Source of the DNA: Cryphonectria parasitica EP155
Lineage: Eukaryota; Ascomycota; Sordariomycetes; Diaporthales; Cryphonectriaceae
Assembly: GCF_011745365.1 (NCBI RefSeq)
Contig: NW_024468913.1
Location: 2,046,001-2,110,000, forward strand
Length of the DNA stretch: 64,000 nucleotides
Reading direction: 5' to 3'
In this document: piece after piece, positions 59,601 to 64,000 of the stretch
Position numbering within the stretch: the stretch's first letter is position 1
Layout: each line of letters starts with the position of its first letter
Position numbers and translations under genes: made by a program
Notes under the pieces: model-generated
Told to the model about the DNA's origin: nothing
Seen by the model: the letters and a program-made list of their open reading frames with translations, nothing else
Database searches by the model: none

Positions 59601-60643
59601 ACTATATCGATCATGGCAAAGCATCCTCTCTTGCCTCCGTCGAACGGGCCATTGTGGTTCTCCAACAGCAACACGAACAGCTCAAGGTCGAAATGACTGA
59701 GCTCACAACACGCATCAATGGCCAGAAGGGGGAGCTAGCCCAAGGCGACCGCAGGAAGAAGAACATCAATGACAACTTGCGGTACCGCGAACACTGCCGG
59801 ACCCTTGACAAACTGGATGTGAAAATCAAACAGCTTGAGGCTCACGATGCACAAGAGGACTACAACCGGCTTGTGGCGGAGGCTCAGGAGTTGGAAGACG
59901 AAGTGAGCCGTCTCACGGCTCGTGTCAATACAATCGCTGGTGAGAGTGGTGCCAAGGACGATAGCCTGAAGAAGCGATTGAAGACGCACCAAACTTTCTA
60001 CGCAGGCGTTGAGGAGAGTTACAAGGAGACCAAGATAAAGGTGGACACCAAAAAGCTTGCCATCGAGGACATTCAGACCTATAGCGATGCTGTCGACAAT
60101 GCCATCATGCAGTTTCACGCATTGAAGATGGAAGAGGTGAACCGCATTGCGGGCGAACTGTGGCGCGCAACATACCAAGGCACGGACATTGACACCATTG
60201 CCATCCGGTCTGAGAGCGAAAAGGTGACAGCCAAATCGTCTTCGACACGCCGCTGCTATAACTATCGCGTGACGATGGTCAAGCAGGACACGGAGATGGA
60301 TATGCGAGGTCGTTGCTCTGCTGGACAAAAGGTACTGGCGTCTATTATCATCCGTCTGGCCCTGGCCGAGTCCTTTGGCGTCAACTGTGGCCTCATCGCG
60401 CTGGACGAGCCAACGACGAACCTCGACAGCGACAACATTCGCTCGCTGGCCGTGAGCCTGCACGGCATCATCAAAGCACGTCAGGCACAAGCGAACTTCC
60501 AGCTTATCGTCATCACGCACGATGAGGAGTTCCTACGCCACATGAGGTGCAACGACTTTTGCGACAAGTTCTACCGCGTCAAGAGGGATGTGAACCAGTG
60601 CAGTGTCATTAAGAAGGAGGACATCTCAATGATTATAGAGTGA
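56627..60643 (+). CDS. RAD50: RAD50, DNA double-strand-break repair ATPase
   Basis: Two exons, 56627-56833 and 56906-60643 (72-nt intron with a GCTGACTT branch site), giving 1314 residues. It starts [20 protein letters not shown]. The Walker A loop GYNGSGKTT is at residues 34-42, the Q-loop [10 protein letters not shown] at about 154-163, and the two long coiled-coil arms fill residues 190-1100. At the hinge is the zinc hook CHLC (Cys 689 and 692). The signature loop [20 protein letters not shown] is at about 1203, Walker [14 protein letters not shown] near 1230, and VITHDEEFL closes the ATPase. With Mre11 and Xrs2/Nbs1 it tethers and processes broken ends. The length matches fungal RAD50 exactly. 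Confidence 0.98.
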
Positions 60644-61350
60644 CGCTGGCCTCCTTGGCATGGGTTGAACGGGAATGTACACCACGGACTGCGGGAATTG
60701 ACTGGCGGTTTACTTCATAGGCATCTGCGGGATTGGCATTTTGCTAACATTTGCGCAAATGGGGAGGTTGAGCATTGTTTTTTTTTTTTTTCTTTTTTTC
60801 CTTCAACTTTTTTCTTAACCCCCCTTTAGATTTTGCAGTCATGTGCCAAGCAGCCATCTGAGTTGCTCAACCTGCGAATGACAAGACGCATCCAATGAGA
60901 TGACTTCTACTATGATGAGCGCAGAAAGCGAATGCACTCTTCATGTGGACCTTATATCTAGAGAAGTTTTGGGGCCCATCATCACCATCAGCGGCCAATT
61001 GAGTGCCTACTGTCACATTAATAGTATCCACAAACTGTTTGAAATCGACGCCGGACCCCCTTTCTCGAAACCCGTTCCCCTTAGCCCTAAACCAAAGCGT
61101 CGCAAAGATCGAACATAACACATACAATATGACAGCCCAAGACGTATCATGAATAGCACGGTTGAGAAGAAGAAGCAGAAAAAACCACCGAAGAGATTTT
61201 GGTATCTGGTTGCTTTCCTACCAGTCCGCCTCGCCAAAACCACCACTGCCGGAATCATCGCTGTCAGTGCCTCGCCACCGCCTCGAGTTGTCTCGGCTCG
61301 GGCGCATGGGAAAGGGACGACATTGTCTGGATCAGCCTCGGGCACCTTCC
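60644..61350. other. Convergent 3' spacer RAD50 / PSY4
   Basis: About 700 bases with a T-rich run at 60778-60800. No gene is visible. Confidence 0.6.
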
Positions 61351-63619
61351 CTAGTTTGCCTCCTCAGTGGTAGATTCTGCTGCGTCGTCTTTCCCTTCCT
61401 CCTTCTTCTCCTCCTCTGGGACCTCAGCTGTGCCCTTCTGCTTGTCGGCCGCGGCCGCAGAGCTTAGCCCAGCAGACCCGGCGTCTGCCTTGGCGGGTTG
61501 GTCAAGGGGCTCGACGTCACCCTCAACCTCCTTGCCCTGTGTTCTGTCACCAGAGCCGCCGGCCTCCTCCTCCCCGGACGAGCCCTTCAGTCGCTTCGAA
61601 TCCAACTCGTCGATATCTTCCTCAGCCTCGCGCTTGCCTGGTGCAGGACTTGGCAAGGCTGACATGGTGGCCGAAGAGGGCTCAGTATACAAGCCATCAG
61701 ATGACTGCGCGCCCTCTGTTTGTGGTGCCGGCTCTCCGGCACTGGCCTCGTTCGGTTTCTCACCCTCGCTGGCTTTGATACCTTCTCCTTCGCCTTGGGT
61801 TGCAGCGGGCCTTTCAGTAGAATCTGTTGACGGCGGTGTCATGACAGCGTCGTCACTGGTCTCGGAATGCGTCGTAGTAGCGCCCTCGTCGTCGGCAGTG
61901 GGAGCCTGAGCCTCGTGCTTCCGCCCCACGGCGGCCTCGACATCGATCCTGCGTACCTCGACATTGCCTCCGCTGCTGATTCTGAAGGTGGATGAGGTTG
62001 GCGTCTGAGGGCCCATATCCGCCGCACCAATGATGTCTGGCCCACGAGCATGTGGCGTCTCGTCTTCGTCTGCCATGTCCTCATCTGATTTTTCGCTGTT
62101 GTTGTCCCTTGGTACTCCGTCCTCGCCCTCGCCCTCGCCTTCCGCCATCGTCGTGTCGGCACCCTCCTCCCCTGCCGTCGTTGTCGATGCGGCGGCCGCA
62201 GATGGAGAGCTGGCCACCACTGGGCCGGACCTCGCAAGCTGGCTGACCGGGACGACACCCGCTTTCTGCTCCTGGCGGATGAGCTCGCCTTGTGTAATGA
62301 CCCTCTGCTGCTGCGCGGCGCTCATCGATGAGATGCCATTGATCGACACCGTCACGGTCTCGATGCTCCCCACGCCGTTGGGCCCCTCGATCGTCTCCGT
62401 GCTCTCTGTCCGCACCTGCGGCTCGAATTGCCGCCCTTGGCCCTGGCCCTGGCCCTGGCCCTGGCCCTGGCCCTGACCTTGACCCTGCCTCTGCTGTGAC
62501 GCCGACGGGCCCTGGCTTGGGGGCGCCGTTGCCGCCGCACCGAGAGGAGACGGGCCACCCTCAGAGCCCAGCGTGGACGACTCGCCCGACTCCGATCCCG
62601 TGTCCCCGCCTCCCGCAACCCGCCGCGCGAGCCACGGGATAGGTGTGAGCAGCGCACCGCCCAGCGCCTCGTCGCTACCGACCAGCGCGCCGGTGCTGCT
62701 GGTGCTGCTGCCGGTGCTGATGCTGCGAGGGGTGGCGAACGGGGCGGCGGAGCCAGCCTCGCCTTCCACACTGCCACCCTCCTCATGGTTGTCGTCCGCG
62801 GTGCCGTTGATCGACAGGTGCGACATGTCCGACACGGCGGGTGGCAACGGATAGATGTTGTTGCCGCTCGTGACGTGTACCACCCTGTCGACAGCGTGCA
62901 GGTACGAGGGCAGGGAGCGGTAGTGCCGCCGCGGCTCGAGTATCAGCTCGGCCAGGCGTTGGATTGTATGTGGTGGATAGGTGTGGAAGGTCTCGCACAA
63001 CACGCCGGTGATCTCAGAGACCATGGCTATGATTTGGGGCGGGAGGCTGCCGGGTTCGAGCTCGGCGGCTGCTGGTGCTAGTGGTTGCTGTGGTCCAGAG
63101 GGCCGTGATGCTGCTGCTGCCGGCGGAGAGGCGGGGGCGGCGTTCTCCTTGTTGGTCTCTTGGGATGACGAGGCCGCGGAGCTGTTGCTGCCGCTACCAT
63201 CGGCGCCAGCAGTGGCCCCATCTTCGGGAGCCGGGTTCGGGGGCTCGGCGGCGTCTGAGGAAGGCAAGGGCACGAGAAAAGGTCGTTCTGGACCGGGAGG
63301 AAGGCCGTTCATGGCGGACTCGGGGATGCGCGGGATGGGGAAGTCATTGCGCGCGATCTGCAGTACCAAACACGTCAGCACCACACGGCACATCTGAGGG
63401 CTCCAAGATACAAAGACAATCAATCAATCACCTTCTCGATGCGCGATACAAGCGTGGTGAGCAGGAGGGGCCAGGACGAGCTGCGAAGATGGGTCACATG
63501 TCAGCCCGCCAGTCGTCCACCTCGAGAACCTGTCGCGGTGGTAGGGAAACTTGCTAGTCCATGGTGCCGCCCGCGGCGAGCTTACGCAGGGTCTCCTCGT
63601 CGCCGCCATCTAGGTCCAT
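61351..63619 (-). CDS. PSY4: Protein phosphatase 4 regulatory subunit 2 homologue (PSY4/PPP4R2)
   Basis: Three exons on the minus strand: 63619-63555, 63480-63432 and 63357-61351, giving 706 residues. The first intron (63481-63554) reads GCAAGT ... CGCAG, a GC-AG intron; only this junction joins GTMD to YSSWPLLLTTL in frame. Intron 2 (63358-63431) is GTGATT ... CTGCAG. The PPP4R2 domain covers about residues 1-200: GDEETLRKLAAGG, SRIEKIARNDFPIPRIPE, ITGVLCETFHTYPPHTIQRL and SYLHAVDRVVHVTSGNNIYP. The rest is disordered, Ser/Glu/Ala-rich, with a (QG) tract and a basic DSKRLKGSSG segment. The PP4 holoenzyme acts in DNA-damage checkpoint recovery (for example on gamma-H2A and Rad53 in yeast). It converges on RAD50. 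Confidence 0.88.
62435..62488. repeat. Hexanucleotide repeat coding for a Gln-Gly tract
   Basis: About nine copies of CCCTGG, perfect in the middle and with single-base changes at both ends, lie inside exon 3 of the PSY4-like gene. On the coding strand they give alternating Gln and Gly. A six-base unit keeps the frame, so length can vary without breaking the protein. Confidence 0.9.
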
Positions 63620-64000
63620 GATGGCTACTATCTCTGTATGGGTGATGAGGGATGCGGCTATGTGAGGATGCGATCCGAGCTCACAGCCTCGCGATACAAA
63701 AAAAAAGTTGAGCCGCGCGGGGGATGATTGCATGGGCGTTGGGCCGCGTTCAATCTAGCGGCTCCTACCTCCTGCTATGACAACACACTATTAGGGGACC
63801 CTACCGGTTCTGTGCTCTGCTGCAGGCGCTAGAGGGTAGTAGGTCTAGCGCCCGGTGGCTGGAGTGGTCTTTCCCCAGCTTCAACCCTGGCCTGGGTCTG
63901 CAAGAGATCCACTGAACATGCGCTATAGCCTATGACAGCACATCAACTACAATGTCGGACAAGAACCACGACCATGGTCAAGTATGGCTCCAGATGCGAC
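63620..64000. other. Right-edge region upstream of PSY4
   Basis: The last 380 bases would hold the PSY4 promoter. No gene is seen before the window ends. Confidence 0.5.

Overview
The window reads as nuclear DNA of a filamentous ascomycete, most likely a Sordariomycete. The evidence is small introns (about 50-220 nt, GT-AG with CTRAC/TACTAAC-like branch points), the fungus-specific families (HET domain, Zn2Cys6/Fungal_trans regulator, WC-2, DUF-type fungal proteins), the absence of operons, and long gene-free spacers. I count 17 protein-coding genes and one tRNA. Most coding sequences needed splicing by eye; exon coordinates are given with each gene.

Layout from left to right. A HET-domain (vegetative incompatibility type) gene runs off the left edge on the minus strand (1-1861). 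A 2.7 kb spacer follows, then SYM1/Mpv17 (+) converging on UDP-GlcNAc pyrophosphorylase (-). A TDG/Mug-type mismatch DNA glycosylase (+) converges on an ANCHR-like zinc-finger protein (-). A secreted Ser/Gly-rich GPI-type protein (+) faces an LMBD1-type lysosomal membrane protein (-), which is divergent from the large CPSF subunit CFT1 (+). A tRNA-Gly(GCC) lies between CFT1 and a signal-peptide-bearing agmatinase (-), which is divergent from a CTF1-like Zn2Cys6 regulator (+). An F-box protein (+) sits alone between two long gene-poor spacers (29.4-32.7 kb and 34.9-41.4 kb). Next come a SET-domain protein (+), a monocarboxylate-type MFS transporter (+), a WrbA/Pst2 flavodoxin-like quinone reductase (+), a peroxisomal (PTS1 AKL) crotonase (-), a beta-flanking-like protein with a 9-nt microexon (-), the light-signalling GATA factor WC-2 (-), RAD50 (+), and the PP4 regulatory subunit PSY4/PPP4R2 (-), whose first intron appears to be GC-AG.

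The most interesting signal is at the end of the WrbA/Pst2 gene. The normal stop is TGA followed directly by CTA, the known efficient read-through context. The frame stays open for 57 further codons of coding-like, Lys/Glu-rich sequence that ends in a CaaX box (CALM) preceded by two Lys, with another Cys upstream. This predicts a soluble quinone reductase plus a minor prenylated, membrane-anchored isoform from one mRNA. A weak alternative intron that would remove the stop in frame is also possible.

Most genes are housekeeping (mRNA 3' processing, DNA repair, cell-wall precursor, mitochondria, vacuole) with accessory genes among them (HET, MFS, agmatinase with its regulator, GPI protein). No CRISPR, intact transposon or rRNA was seen.
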